This document shows positions 37,985-51,537 of a DNA stretch of 53,156 bases, in pieces; the stretch's first letter is position 1, and every line of letters starts with the position of its first letter. This stretch comes from Malikia sp. (GTDB taxonomy: Bacteria > Pseudomonadota > Gammaproteobacteria > Burkholderiales > Burkholderiaceae_C), in contig NZ_JAQTZS010000016.1 of NCBI RefSeq assembly GCF_028687635.1, positions 1 through 53,156 of the forward strand, in the 5' to 3' direction. The position numbers and the translations under genes were made by a program. The notes below the pieces were generated by a model, which saw only the letters and a list, made by a program, of their open reading frames with translations, made no database searches and was not told where the DNA came from.

Positions 37985-39400
37985 TCAGTCGGCCTTGCGC
38001 GTCGCCACCGGCTCGCGCATGGTGACGAATTCCTCGGCCGCGGTCGGGTGGATGCCAAGCGTGGCGTCGAACACCGCCTTGGTTGCGCCGGCTTTCATCG
38101 CGACCGCGAAGCCCTGCACGATCTCGCCCGCTTCCGCGCCGACCATGTGCAGGCCCACGACCCGGTCGCTGGCGGCATCGACCACCAGCTTCATGAGCGT
38201 GCGTTCCTCGCTGCCGCTGAGCGTGTGTCGCAGCGCCCGGAACTCCGAGCGGAACACCCGCACTTCGCCGTGGCGCGCGCGTGCCTCGGCCTCGGTCAAT
38301 CCGACCGTGCCGATGTTGGGGTGGCTGAAGACGGCGGTCGGGATCAGCTCGTAGCTCATCGTGCGGGCGGCCTTGCCGGCGGCCGGCCCGTAGAGGTGGT
38401 CGACCAGCTGCATCGCTTCGCCCAGCGCGGCCGGCGTCAGCTGCACGCGCGAGGTCACGTCACCGAGCGCGTAGATCGAAGGCACGTTGGTCCGGTAGTG
38501 GGCATCGACCAGGATGCGGCCGTCGGCCCCCTGCGCCACCCCCACCGCATCGAGTCCCATTCCGTCGACCTTGGGCACCCGGCCGGTGGCGTAGAGCGCG
38601 GCATCGACCAGCAGCCGGTTGCCGTCCTCCAGCGTCACATGCAGGCCGTCCGCCTCGCGCGTGATCGCCAGCACGCCGGCCTGCAGCCTCAGGTCCACGC
38701 CGGCCTTTTTCATCTCGGCCGCCGTGAAGTGGCGGATCTCGTCGTCGAAGCCGCGCAGGATCTGCTCGCCACGGTAGAGCTGGGTCACCTGGGCGCCCAG
38801 GCCGTTGAAGATCGAGGCGAATTCGCAGGCGATGTAGCCGCCGCCGACCACCAGCAGCCGCTGCGGGAAGGGTTCGAGGTCGAACACCTGGTCCGAGCTG
38901 ATGACATGCTCGCTGCCCGCGAAATGCGGCAGGAAGGGCTGGCCGCCGGTCGCGATCAGCAGCCGCTCGGCGCTGTAGCGCTGGTGTCCCGCGCTGCCGT
39001 CGGCGTTGAGGCTGGCGAGCTGGATGGTGTGCGGATCGACCAGCCCGGCATAGCCTTCGAGCAGGGTGACGCCGGAGCCGCGCAGCAGGTTGGCGTAGAC
39101 CCCATTCAGGCGCCGGATCTCCTGGGCGCGGCGCGACTTGAGCGTGTTCCAGTTCAGGCTGGGCGCCTCGCCCTCCCAGCCGTAGCCGCGCGACTCCTGA
39201 AAGGCCTCGGCGTAATGGGCGGCGTAGCTGTACAGCTTCTTCGGGATGCAGCCCAGGTTGACACAGGTGCCGCCCAGGCCGTCGAGCCCCTGCGCCTCGG
39301 CCAGCGCCACGCGCACGCCGCGCTGCGCCGCCATGCGGGCGGCGCGCACGCCGCCGCTGCCTCCGCCTATCACCAGCAAATCAAAATCGTATCGTTTCAT
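37985..39400 (-). CDS. gor: Glutathione-disulfide reductase
   Basis: Gor reduces oxidised glutathione with NADPH. The 471-residue protein begins with the FAD-binding LLVIGGGSGGVRAARMAAQ, and Cys46 and Cys51 in GGTCVNLGCIPKKLYSYA are the redox pair. GGGYIACEFASIFNGLGAQV binds NADPH, and TAFSH-like PTAVFSHPNIGTVGLTE plus HPTAAEEFVTMR near the end supply the interface and the catalytic histidine-glutamate pair. Length and order match the glutathione reductase branch rather than lipoamide dehydrogenase. It diverges from the mipA-like gene. Confidence 0.94.
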   Translation of the reverse strand: MKRYDFDLLVIGGGSGGVRAARMAAQRGVRVALAEAQGLDGLGGTCVNLGCIPKKLYSYAAHYAEAFQESRGYGWEGEAPSLNWNTLKSRRAQEIRRLNGVYANLLRGSGVTLLEGYAGLVDPHTIQLASLNADGSAGHQRYSAERLLIATGGQPFLPHFAGSEHVISSDQVFDLEPFPQRLLVVGGGYIACEFASIFNGLGAQVTQLYRGEQILRGFDDEIRHFTAAEMKKAGVDLRLQAGVLAITREADGLHVTLEDGNRLLVDAALYATGRVPKVDGMGLDAVGVAQGADGRILVDAHYRTNVPSIYALGDVTSRVQLTPAALGEAMQLVDHLYGPAAGKAARTMSYELIPTAVFSHPNIGTVGLTEAEARARHGEVRVFRSEFRALRHTLSGSEERTLMKLVVDAASDRVVGLHMVGAEAGEIVQGFAVAMKAGATKAVFDATLGIHPTAAEEFVTMREPVATRKAD

Positions 39401-39479
39401 CGCGGTTCTCCTGCCATGCCAGCCGGTATTGTCGGTTCTTGTGTTGACTGGCGCTGGCTAGCCGGTTTTCATTTGCACT

Positions 39480-40346
39480 ATGATGTCCTGCATGAAAAGA
39501 CGCATTACTGCTGTTTTGCTGATCGCGGTGGCTTGGGCCTTGCCGGGGCTGTCGGCGGCGCAGGACGCGGCGCAAGCTGCGGCCACAAAGGGCGTGGAGG
39601 CCTCGGAGGCTGAATCCGACGGGCCGGTGCGTCACTACCTGATAGGTGCCGCGCTGGCTTCCTCGCAGGGCCATATCGGTTCCGAGGGGCGCGAGCTGGG
39701 CCTGCAGCCGGTCTGGGGCTTCTGGGCCGGTCGCTACCGACTGTCGAGCGGGCGAGCCAGCTCGCTCTGGCAGGTCGGGCGCGAGACCGTCGTCGATGCG
39801 GGTCTCAGCACGACGCTGGTCAGCCACTCCGACTGGTCGCTCGGCGCCTCGCTGAGCCGGGACGCTGGGCGCAAGTCCGGCGACGAGCCGCTGCTGGCGG
39901 GCGTGCCCGACCTGCGTTCCACGCTGCGCGGCAAGGTCTCGGTCGGCTACGCCTTCGCGCCGCGCTGGTCGCTCGGGCTGGGTTCCAGCCACGACCTGCT
40001 GGGGCGCGACGGCGGCGGGCGCTATTCGGCCAGCCTGGGCTATCGCCAGCCCCTGTCCGAGCGTGCCTACTGGGATGCCTCGCTCTCGGCCTCCTGGGGC
40101 AACCGCGACTACATGCGGGGCCATTACGGCATCCCCGCTGCGGCAGCCCCCAGGCCTGCCTACAGCCTCGATGGTGGCATCGAAGGCATGGGCCTGGGCT
40201 GGAGCTTCACGACCGCGATCAACCACAACTGGGTGGCCTATGCCGGCTGGAACCTGTCGCGGCTGATGGGTGATGCCGGGCGCAGTCCGGTGGTCGGCAC
40301 GCGCCAGGTCTGGGGTGCCAGCGCCGGCGTCGCCTACCGCTACTGA
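39480..40346 (+). CDS. MipA/OmpV family outer membrane protein
   Basis: MipA/OmpV proteins are outer membrane beta-barrels; E. coli MipA scaffolds peptidoglycan enzymes. This 288-residue protein has a signal peptide ending LSAAQ and then alternating amphipathic strands with many W, Y, G and S residues. WSLGASLSRDAGRKSGDEP, WNLSRLMGDAGRSPVV and the terminal tyrosine of VAYRY are family features. The start is uncertain: ATG at 39480, 39483 and 39492 are all in frame and none has a clear ribosome binding site. Substrate or partner is unknown. Confidence 0.8.
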   Translation: MMSCMKRRITAVLLIAVAWALPGLSAAQDAAQAAATKGVEASEAESDGPVRHYLIGAALASSQGHIGSEGRELGLQPVWGFWAGRYRLSSGRASSLWQVGRETVVDAGLSTTLVSHSDWSLGASLSRDAGRKSGDEPLLAGVPDLRSTLRGKVSVGYAFAPRWSLGLGSSHDLLGRDGGGRYSASLGYRQPLSERAYWDASLSASWGNRDYMRGHYGIPAAAAPRPAYSLDGGIEGMGLGWSFTTAINHNWVAYAGWNLSRLMGDAGRSPVVGTRQVWGASAGVAYRY

Positions 40347-40395
40347 GCGCCCCGCTCCGATGACGGGTTCGGCAGGCTCAGGGCCTGCTCCCCGG

Positions 40396-43300
40396 TCAAT
40401 GGCTTCGTGAAGGCTCCAGCTCCAGCAGCAAGGCCTTGGCGGGCACGGTATCGCCATGCTTGACGTGGAGGTGGGTCACCGTGCCGTCGCGTTCGGCGCA
40501 GACCAGGCTTTCCATCTTCATGGCCTCGATGCTGGCGAGCACGTCACCCTTGAGCACCTGCTGCCCGGGTTTGACGGCGATGCGCGCGACCGTGCCCGGC
40601 ATCGGACAGGCCACATGGCGCGGGTTGCCGTCCTCGGCCTGGCGCAGGGTCTTGGTGGTCGTTGCCGCGCCGGCCCGGGGCACTCGCACCAGTCGTGGCT
40701 GGCCGTTGAGCTCGAAGAACAGCCGGCACTGGCCCTCGTCGTCCGCCGGCGTGCGGCCCTGGATCTGCAGATGCAGGGTCTTGCCCTGGTCGATGGTGAC
40801 CGCGACTTCTTCGTGTTCCTGCAGACCGTAGAAGTAGGCGGGCGTCGGAATCACGCTGACGTCGCCGTACCGGGCCTGGAACTTGGCGTAGTCGCGGTAG
40901 ACCTTGGGATACATCAGGTAGGAGGCCAGTTGCTGGTCGTCGAGCGCGTGACCGACCTGCTGGATCGCCCGCTCGCGCTCGGCCTCCAGATCGACGGGCG
41001 GCAGATGTTCGCCCGGGCGACCCTGCAAGGGCGCCTGTCCCTTGAGCACCTTCTGTTGCAGTTCGAGCGGAAAACCGTCGGCCGGGAAGCCGAGCTCGCC
41101 CCGGAACAGCTGCACCACCGACTCGGGGAAGGCGATCTCGCGCTCGGGATTCAGCACGTCCTCGGGGCTCAGGTCGTTGGCGACCATGAACAGCGCCATG
41201 TCACCGACGACCTTGGACGTTGGCGTGACCTTGACGATGTCGCCGAAGAGCTGGTTGACCTCGGCATAGGCGGCCGCGATATCGGGCCAGCGGTGCTCCA
41301 GGCCCATCGAGCGGGCCTGTTCGCGCAGGTTGGTGTACTGGCCGCCGGGCATCTCGTGGCGGTACACATCGGAGGTGCCGCAGCGGATCTCGCTCTCGAA
41401 GGGCGCGTACTGACGCCGCACGCCTTCCCAGTAGTGCGACAGGCCGCGCAGCGCCGCCTGGCTCACGCCCGGCTCGCGCTCGTGCCCTTCCAGTGCCGCG
41501 ACGATGCTGCCCAGGTTGGGCTGCGAGGTCAGTCCGCTCATCGAGTCGAGCGCGCCGTCCACGATGTCGCAGCCAGCCTCGATCGCCGCGAGCACGCTCG
41601 CTCCCGCCAGCCCGCTGGTGTCGTGGGTGTGGAAATGAATCGGCAGGCCGGTTTCCTGCTTGAGCGCCCGGATCAGCGCGCTGGCCGCGCGCGGTCGGCA
41701 TACGCCGGCCATGTCCTTGATCGCCAGCACCTGCGCCCCGGCCTGCTCCAGTTCCCGGGCCATCTTGACGTAGTACGCCAGGTTGTACTTGGATCGGCTT
41801 TGGTCGAACAGATCGCCGGTGTAGCAGATCGCGGCCTCGCACAGCGCGCCGGTTTCGCGCACCGCATCGATCGCCACGCGCATGTTGTCCACCGAGTTGA
41901 GCGAGTCGAAGACGCGGAACAGATCGATGCCGCCCTGCGCCGCCTGCTGCACGAAGAAGCGCACCACGTTGTCGGGGTAGTTGGTGTAGCCGACCGCGTT
42001 CGAGGCGCGCAGCAGCATCTGCAGCAGCATGTTGGGGACTGCCGCGCGCAGCCGTGCCAGGCGCTGCCAGGGGTCCTCGTTGAGGAAGCGCATCGCGACA
42101 TCGAAGGTCGCGCCGCCCCAGCATTCGAGCGAGAACAGCTCCGGGGCCAGGCGCGCATAGTGCGGCGCGATTCCGACCATGTCGTGGGTGCGCATCCGGG
42201 TGGCGAGCAGCGACTGGTGCGCGTCGCGCATGCTGGTGTCGGTCAGCAGCACCTCAGGCCGGGTCTTGATCCACTCGACGAAGCGGTCGGGGCCAAGTCG
42301 CTTGAGCAGATCGCGGCTGCCTGGCGCGGGCGCCTGGCCCAGATCGCAGGCGGGCTTGACCGGCGTGGGCAAGGGCAGCGCGGGGAGCTGGCGGCCCTTC
42401 ATTTCGGGGTGGCCGTTGACGCTGACCTCGCCCAGGTAGCGCAGCAGCTTGGTCGCGCGGTCGCGCCGCTGGCTGAACTTCAGGAGTTCGGGGGTCTGGT
42501 CGATGAAGCGCGTGGTGCATTCCCCGTTCCGGAACAGGGGGTGCGCGATCACGTTCTCGAGGAAGGCCAGGTTGGTGGCCACGCCGCGGATGCGGAACTC
42601 GCGCAGCGAGCGGTCCATGCGCGCGATGGCATCCTGGGACGTCGCGCCCCAGGCGGTGACCTTGACCAGCAGGCTGTCGTAGTACGGCGTGATGACGGCG
42701 CCGGAGTAGGCCGTGCCGCTGTCCAGGCGCACGCCAAAGCCGCCGGTCGAGCGGTAGGTCGAGAGACGGCCGTAGTCGGGCGCGAAGCCTTTCTCGGGGT
42801 CTTCGGTCGTCACGCGGCACTGCAGGGCGTGGCCATTGAGCCGCAGCTGATCCTGTGCCGGAACGATCGCGCCGGGCACGCCGATCTCGGCGCCCTGGGT
42901 GATGGCGATCTGGGCCTTGACCAGGTCGATGCCCGTGACCTGCTCGGTCACGGTGTGCTCGACCTGGATGCGGGGGTTGACTTCGATGAAGTAGAACGCG
43001 CCGGTGTCGGCGTCCATCAGAAACTCGACCGTGCCGGCATGGGTGTAGCCCACCGCGCGACCCAGCTGCAACGCCGATTCGCACAAGGCCTGGCGTGTCG
43101 TCTCCGACAGGTAGGGCGCCGGTGCCCGTTCGACCACTTTCTGATTGCGTCGTTGCACCGTGCAGTCGCGCTCGAACAGGTGCAGCAGATGGCCATGCCG
43201 GTCGCCCAGGATCTGCACCTCGACGTGGCGCGCGCGCTGGACCAGCTTTTCGAGGTAGATCTCGTCGTTGCCGAAGGCCGACAGCGCCTCGCTGCGGGCG

Positions 43301-43857
43301 ACAGGCATCTGCGTCAGCAGATCTTGTTCGCTCTCGATGATGCGCATGCCGCGTCCGCCGCCACCCCAGCTGGCCTTGAGCATCACGGGGTAGCCGATTG
43401 TGGCCGCCGCGGCCAGGGCCTCCTGCGGTTCGTGCGACAGCGGGGGCGTGGCCGGCATCACCGGCACGCCGACCGATTGCGCCAGGTTGCGCGCCGCTAC
43501 CTTGTTGCCCAGCGTGCGCATGACATCGCCCCCGGGGCCGATGAAGGCGATGCCGGCGGCGGCGCAGGCATCGGCGAAGTCGGGGTTTTCGGACAGGAAG
43601 CCGTAGCCGGGGTGGATCGCATCGACCCCGGCCTCCCTGGCCACGCGCAGGATTTCGTCGATGTCGAGATAGGCCGCGATCGGCTTCTGGCCCGCGCCGA
43701 CCAGATAGGCTTCGTCGGCCTTGAAGCGGTGCAGCGCGAAACGGTCCTCGTTCGAGTACACCGCGACGGTGCGCAGTTCCATCTCGGTGGCCGCGCGCAG
43801 CACGCGGATCGCTATCTCGCCCCGGTTGGCAACCAGCAGGGATTTGATTTTTTTCAT
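40396..43857 (-). CDS. pyc: Pyruvate carboxylase
   Basis: Pyruvate carboxylase uses ATP and bicarbonate to make oxaloacetate from pyruvate. The 1153-residue single chain has the biotin carboxylase domain (SLLVANRGEIAIRVLRA, then KASWGGGGRGMRI), the carboxyltransferase domain with its metal-binding region (LTDTSMRDAHQSLLATRMRT, HFHTHDTSG), and the biotin lysine in EAMKMES near the C-terminus. ATG 43857 is the family start; an open frame continues upstream to 43914. It lies 76 bases downstream of the lactate permease gene, at the end of the lactate block, which would deliver its substrate. Confidence 0.97.
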   Translation of the reverse strand: MKKIKSLLVANRGEIAIRVLRAATEMELRTVAVYSNEDRFALHRFKADEAYLVGAGQKPIAAYLDIDEILRVAREAGVDAIHPGYGFLSENPDFADACAAAGIAFIGPGGDVMRTLGNKVAARNLAQSVGVPVMPATPPLSHEPQEALAAAATIGYPVMLKASWGGGGRGMRIIESEQDLLTQMPVARSEALSAFGNDEIYLEKLVQRARHVEVQILGDRHGHLLHLFERDCTVQRRNQKVVERAPAPYLSETTRQALCESALQLGRAVGYTHAGTVEFLMDADTGAFYFIEVNPRIQVEHTVTEQVTGIDLVKAQIAITQGAEIGVPGAIVPAQDQLRLNGHALQCRVTTEDPEKGFAPDYGRLSTYRSTGGFGVRLDSGTAYSGAVITPYYDSLLVKVTAWGATSQDAIARMDRSLREFRIRGVATNLAFLENVIAHPLFRNGECTTRFIDQTPELLKFSQRRDRATKLLRYLGEVSVNGHPEMKGRQLPALPLPTPVKPACDLGQAPAPGSRDLLKRLGPDRFVEWIKTRPEVLLTDTSMRDAHQSLLATRMRTHDMVGIAPHYARLAPELFSLECWGGATFDVAMRFLNEDPWQRLARLRAAVPNMLLQMLLRASNAVGYTNYPDNVVRFFVQQAAQGGIDLFRVFDSLNSVDNMRVAIDAVRETGALCEAAICYTGDLFDQSRSKYNLAYYVKMARELEQAGAQVLAIKDMAGVCRPRAASALIRALKQETGLPIHFHTHDTSGLAGASVLAAIEAGCDIVDGALDSMSGLTSQPNLGSIVAALEGHEREPGVSQAALRGLSHYWEGVRRQYAPFESEIRCGTSDVYRHEMPGGQYTNLREQARSMGLEHRWPDIAAAYAEVNQLFGDIVKVTPTSKVVGDMALFMVANDLSPEDVLNPEREIAFPESVVQLFRGELGFPADGFPLELQQKVLKGQAPLQGRPGEHLPPVDLEAERERAIQQVGHALDDQQLASYLMYPKVYRDYAKFQARYGDVSVIPTPAYFYGLQEHEEVAVTIDQGKTLHLQIQGRTPADDEGQCRLFFELNGQPRLVRVPRAGAATTTKTLRQAEDGNPRHVACPMPGTVARIAVKPGQQVLKGDVLASIEAMKMESLVCAERDGTVTHLHVKHGDTVPAKALLLELEPSRSH

Positions 43858-43895
43858 GGCATCAGGATGACAGGTTGAGGCTGCAGGAAGGACGA

Positions 43896-43911
43896 CCGGC
43901 CGTGGGGCCGG
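43896..43911. other. Hairpin between lactate permease and pyruvate carboxylase genes
   Basis: CCGGCC-GTGG-GGCCGG is a perfect 6-base-pair stem in the 76-base gap. No T-run follows on the minus strand, so transcription could still continue into pyc. Confidence 0.35.
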
Positions 43912-43933
43912 CATGTCGATCCTGCGTGGAGAG

Positions 43934-45595
<1,662 letters not shown>

Positions 45596-45613
45596 GGTGG
45601 TCTCCTTCAGACG

Positions 45614-45646
45614 AAAAAACGAATCCCTCGGGCACGGCGTGCCCGA
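45614..45646 (-). terminator. Attenuator-like hairpin between dld and lldP
   Basis: On the minus strand TCGGGCAC-GCC-GTGCCCGA (45646 to 45628) is a perfect 8-base-pair stem, followed after 8 bases by six Ts (45619 to 45614). The offset T-run makes it a partial terminator rather than a textbook one. It ends 18 bases before the lldP start codon. Confidence 0.6.
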
Positions 45647-45682
45647 TCAAAATACGGATTGAGAAAAGAAAGCGGGGCGGTG

Positions 45683-48455
<2,773 letters not shown>

Positions 48456-48463
<8 letters not shown>

Positions 48464-49895
48464 GGGAGTTCCGTTCCTTCAACAGATCGCGCAGGCGCTT
48501 CGGTGCTGGCACCAGCGGCACGCGGCTGCGCGTCCAGGCGCCCTGGTCGGTTGGCGAGAGCGCGCGGCCCCGGCTCATGAACCAGGACGCCAGCTTGTAG
48601 AGCCCCAGGCGTCCGTAGACCTGCGCCCAGACGCTCCAGGTCGCCGACACCTTGAGGCTGCGCGCCGCGCCGCTGCCGCGCAGCGTCGCATCTCCGCTGT
48701 CGGGTCGGGCCTGGGCCTCGTTGCGCAGCCGCACCAGCAGGTCGGTGATCGGGATCTTGACCGGGCAGACCTCGGTGCAGGCACCGCACAGCGTCGAGGC
48801 GAATGCCAGCGGGTAGGTGCTTTCGAGCCCCTGCAGGTGCGGCGAGATGATGGCGCCGATCGGCCCCGGATAGGTGGTGCCGTAGGCATGGCCGCCCACC
48901 CGCGCGTAGACCGGACAATGGTTCATGCAGGCGCCACAGCGTATGCACTGCAGCGTGGCGCGCAACTGCTCGTCGGCGTAGGCCTGGGTGCGACCGTTGT
49001 CGAGCAGGATCAGATGCACTTCCTGCGGGCCGTCCTTCTCGCCCGGGCGGCGCGGCCCGCTGATCATGTTGACGTAGGTCGTCACCGATTGCCCGGTCGC
49101 CGAGCGGGTCAGCAGGCTCAGGATCGGCGGGACATGCTCAAGCTTCTCGACCACCTTCTCGATCCCGGTGATCGCGACATGGATCCGGGGCACCGTGGTG
49201 CACATGCGACCGTTGCCCTCGTTCTCGACCAGGCACAGCGTTCCGGTTTCGGCCACCGCCACGTTGACGCCCGACAAGCCGATGTCGGCCTGCGCGAACT
49301 TGCTGCGCAGCACGCGCCGGCCGATGTCGATCAGCGCATCGACATCCTCGGTGTACGACACCCCGGGGACTTCGCGCGCGAACAGCTCGGCGATCTCCTG
49401 CTTGGTCTTGTGGATCGCCGGCATGATGATGTGCGAAGGGGCTTCGCCCGCGAGCTGCACGATGTACTCGCCCATGTCGGATTCGAGCGCCTCCAGTCCG
49501 GCTTCCTCCATCGCATGGTTGAAATGGACTTCCTCGCTGACCATCGACTTGCCCTTGATGATCCGTCGCGCCTGCGCGCGCTGCGCGATGCCCAGCGCGA
49601 TGGCATTCGCCTCGGCCGGCGTTTGCGCCCAGTGCACCTGAACGCCGTTGGCGCTCAGGCGGGCTTCGAGCTGCTCCAGCAGGCGCGGCAGATGGGCCAG
49701 GCTGTGACGGCGGATCTGCTCGCCCAGTTCGCGCAGGCCCTGCAATTCGTCCTCGTCCGCGAACTGGGCGCGGCGCTTGGACTGCAGGTAGTCCATCGCG
49801 CCCCGGAAATTCCGGCGCTGCGCGGGATCGTCGAGCACGCCGCGCGCGCGCGCCTTGAAGCCTTCGGTCGGTTCGATCGGGATCACGCGGCTCAT
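48456..49895 (-). CDS. lutB: L-lactate oxidation iron-sulfur protein LutB/LldF
   Basis: LutB is the iron-sulfur subunit of the three-part L-lactate dehydrogenase LutABC (LldEFG). The 479-residue sequence has an N-terminal LUD domain (TPAEANAIALGIAQRAQARRI...MVSEEVHFNHAMEEAGLE) and a ferredoxin-like part with CIRCGACMNHCPVY and CGACTEVCPVKIPI, eight cysteines in two [4Fe-4S] motifs. Its start overlaps the lutC stop by 4 bases and its stop overlaps dld by 8, showing tight coupling. The order here is lutA-lutC-lutB rather than the more common A-B-C. Confidence 0.95.
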
Positions 49896-50566
49896 GGTTC
49901 GACTCCTTCGGCGGTGCGCAGCAGCACCACCAGTTCGCGTGGCCCGTGCGCACCGTAGGCCAGCGTCTGCTGGATGTCGGCGGTCTTCGACGGACCGCTG
50001 ATCAGCAGCGCGTTGCTGGGCAGGCCGTCACTCCAGCTTTCGGCGCGGATGGCGGCATGGAAGTCGGCGTGGATCGTGTTCACGTCGAGCAACACGATAT
50101 GCACCGCGGGCACCAGCGACATCAGGCGCGGTTCGCTCGCGCTGGGCCACAGGACCAGGCTGCCGGTTTCGGCGATCGCGCTGCGGGCCAGTGTCAGCGA
50201 GGCATCGACGCGGTCGAAGAGCCTGTCCTTCCACGCTTCGATCGCCTGCTCGTAGCGCACGATTTCCAGGCTGGCGGGCGCGTCGGCGGCCAGCGCCTCG
50301 CCATGCGGCGTGCCATCGCCGATCAGCAGCTGGCGCAGGCCCTTGGCGGCGATCAGGTCCAGCAGCACGCGGGTCCAGTTGCCGGTCGTGACGGCATGGA
50401 CCTCGGTGCGCCAGGCCAGCAGGCCCTGGCGCAAGCGCTCGGTGCGCTGCGCGCTGTCCTCGTCGCGGCGATGCTGCTCGTACCAGCCGCTCACGTCAGG
50501 CACCGTGGCCGGACTGCCGCTGGGCGCGGTGCGCAGCCGGCCCAGGATCTGATCGCGCGCGCTCAT
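49892..50566 (-). CDS. lutC: L-lactate oxidation protein LutC/LldG
   Basis: LutC is a small LUD-domain subunit (PF02589) of the L-lactate oxidation complex. The 224-residue protein ends in the LUD signature: SAIAETGSLVLWPSASEPRLMSLVPAVHIVLL, then ISGPSKTADIQQTLAYGAHGPREL. ATG 50566 begins MSARDQILGRLRTA, the usual start, and overlaps the lutA stop as ATGA; an open frame runs back to 50911 but has no conserved content. Its stop overlaps the lutB start by 4 bases. Confidence 0.93.
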   Translation of the reverse strand: MSARDQILGRLRTAPSGSPATVPDVSGWYEQHRRDEDSAQRTERLRQGLLAWRTEVHAVTTGNWTRVLLDLIAAKGLRQLLIGDGTPHGEALAADAPASLEIVRYEQAIEAWKDRLFDRVDASLTLARSAIAETGSLVLWPSASEPRLMSLVPAVHIVLLDVNTIHADFHAAIRAESWSDGLPSNALLISGPSKTADIQQTLAYGAHGPRELVVLLRTAEGVEP

Positions 50567-51366
50567 GACTGGGCTCCGCTGGTGCGCTGCCAGAGGAAGC
50601 TCGCGATATGTTCGCCCGTCAGCGACGGCGACGAGACGCCGGCCTGCTCGTCCTGGCGGGCCGCGCGCCCGGTGATATTGAGCAGGCAGCCGCAATCGGC
50701 GCTGACGACGCAGCCCGCGCCGGTGGCACGGATCGCCGCCACCTTGTCGCTGACGATGGCCTCGGAAATCTCGGGGTGGAGCAGGGCAAAGGTGCCGCCA
50801 AAGCCGCAACACTCCTCGATCCGGGCCTGCTCCTTGACCGTCACCCGGGACAGATCCGCGAGCAAGGCCGCGCTGGTCTGGTGCGAGCCCATCTGGCGCC
50901 GCGCATGGCACGAGGTATGCAGGGACACCGTGCAGGCCGGACCCAGATCCTCGTGTGCGAAATCGACCACATGCACCAGGAATTCGGTCAATTCGTAGAC
51001 GCGCTCGGACAGCTCCAGTGCCTTGGCGTGCAGCACCGGATCATCGGCGAACAGCTGCGGGTAGTGGAGCCGGATCATGCCGGCACAGGAGCCCGACGGC
51101 ACGACCACCGGCCACGGCTGCGTGAACAGCTCAAGCTGGCGCCGCGCGACCGCGCGCGCCTCGTCGGGGTAGCCGCTGCTGTAGGCGGGCTGGCCGCAGC
51201 AGGTCTGTTCCTCGGGGTAGTGCACGCGGATGCCTTCGCGCTCCAGCAGGCGAATCGTGTCCAGGCCAGCCTGGGGCGTGAACTGATCGATCAGGCAAGT
51301 GGCAAAGAGGTAAACATCAGCGGGTCGGGTTGGATACTGCCGTGAGAAAGAGGAAAGCAACTGCAT
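50563..51366 (-). CDS. lutA: L-lactate oxidation protein LutA/LldE
   Basis: LutA is the CCG-domain subunit of LutABC. The 267-residue protein carries the two cysteine-rich CCG repeats: EEQTCCGQPAYSSGY and EECCGFGGTFALLHPE, along with VPSGSCAGMIR and SLHTSCHARRQMG. Starting at ATG 51366 gives MQLLSSFSRQYP and has AGGAG 7 bases upstream; an ATG at 51510 is open but would overlap the operator region. It is the first gene of the lactate operon. Confidence 0.95.
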   Translation of the reverse strand: MQLLSSFSRQYPTRPADVYLFATCLIDQFTPQAGLDTIRLLEREGIRVHYPEEQTCCGQPAYSSGYPDEARAVARRQLELFTQPWPVVVPSGSCAGMIRLHYPQLFADDPVLHAKALELSERVYELTEFLVHVVDFAHEDLGPACTVSLHTSCHARRQMGSHQTSAALLADLSRVTVKEQARIEECCGFGGTFALLHPEISEAIVSDKVAAIRATGAGCVVSADCGCLLNITGRAARQDEQAGVSSPSLTGEHIASFLWQRTSGAQS

Positions 51367-51403
51367 CGGCTTGCTCCTGAAGTCAGGGATCGGGTGGTCT
51401 GGT

Positions 51404-51422
51404 AAATTGGTAAGACCAATTT
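51404..51422. promoter_or_regulatory. LldR/PdhR-type operator in the lut promoter region
   Basis: AAATTGGTAAGACCAATTT is a perfect palindrome with 8-base arms around AAG and contains the TTGGT-N3-ACCAA core recognised by FadR-family regulators such as PdhR and LldR. It lies 38 bases upstream of the lutA start and 116 bases upstream of the GntR regulator gene. Confidence 0.82.
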
Positions 51423-51484
51423 GCACCGGATTAAAAGCCGTTCCGTCGTCGCTGTCCATCGGGTAAACCCTGATTCCGGGCAAA

Positions 51485-51499
51485 ACTTTCCATGAAAGT
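51485..51499. promoter_or_regulatory. Second, unrelated palindrome in the same intergenic region
   Basis: ACTTTC-CAT-GAAAGT is perfect over 6-base arms with a 3-base centre. It does not resemble the TTGGT/ACCAA site, so it may be bound by a different regulator or be coincidental. It lies 39 bases upstream of the regulator start. Confidence 0.3.
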
Positions 51500-51511
51500 A
51501 CACTCATCAAG

Positions 51512-51526
51512 ATTGGTCTTAGCAGA
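51512..51526. promoter_or_regulatory. Degenerate second LldR-type half-site
   Basis: ATTGGTCTTAGCAGA keeps one perfect ATTGGT half and a poor second half (three of six positions match). It lies 12 bases before the regulator ATG, where it could support autoregulation. Confidence 0.4.
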
Positions 51527-51537
51527 TAGTTCCCTTC

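Noticed and set aside
40372-40388. GCAGGC-TCAGG-GCCTGC hairpin between mipA-like and pyc genes as terminator
   Set aside because: The stem is perfect, but only 6 base pairs long, and no T-run follows on either strand; in GC-rich DNA such hairpins arise by chance.
40456-43878. A 1140-codon open frame on the plus strand opposite pyruvate carboxylase
   Set aside because: It is a by-product of high third-position GC in pyc. Its translation is histidine-, arginine- and glutamine-rich without any domain pattern.
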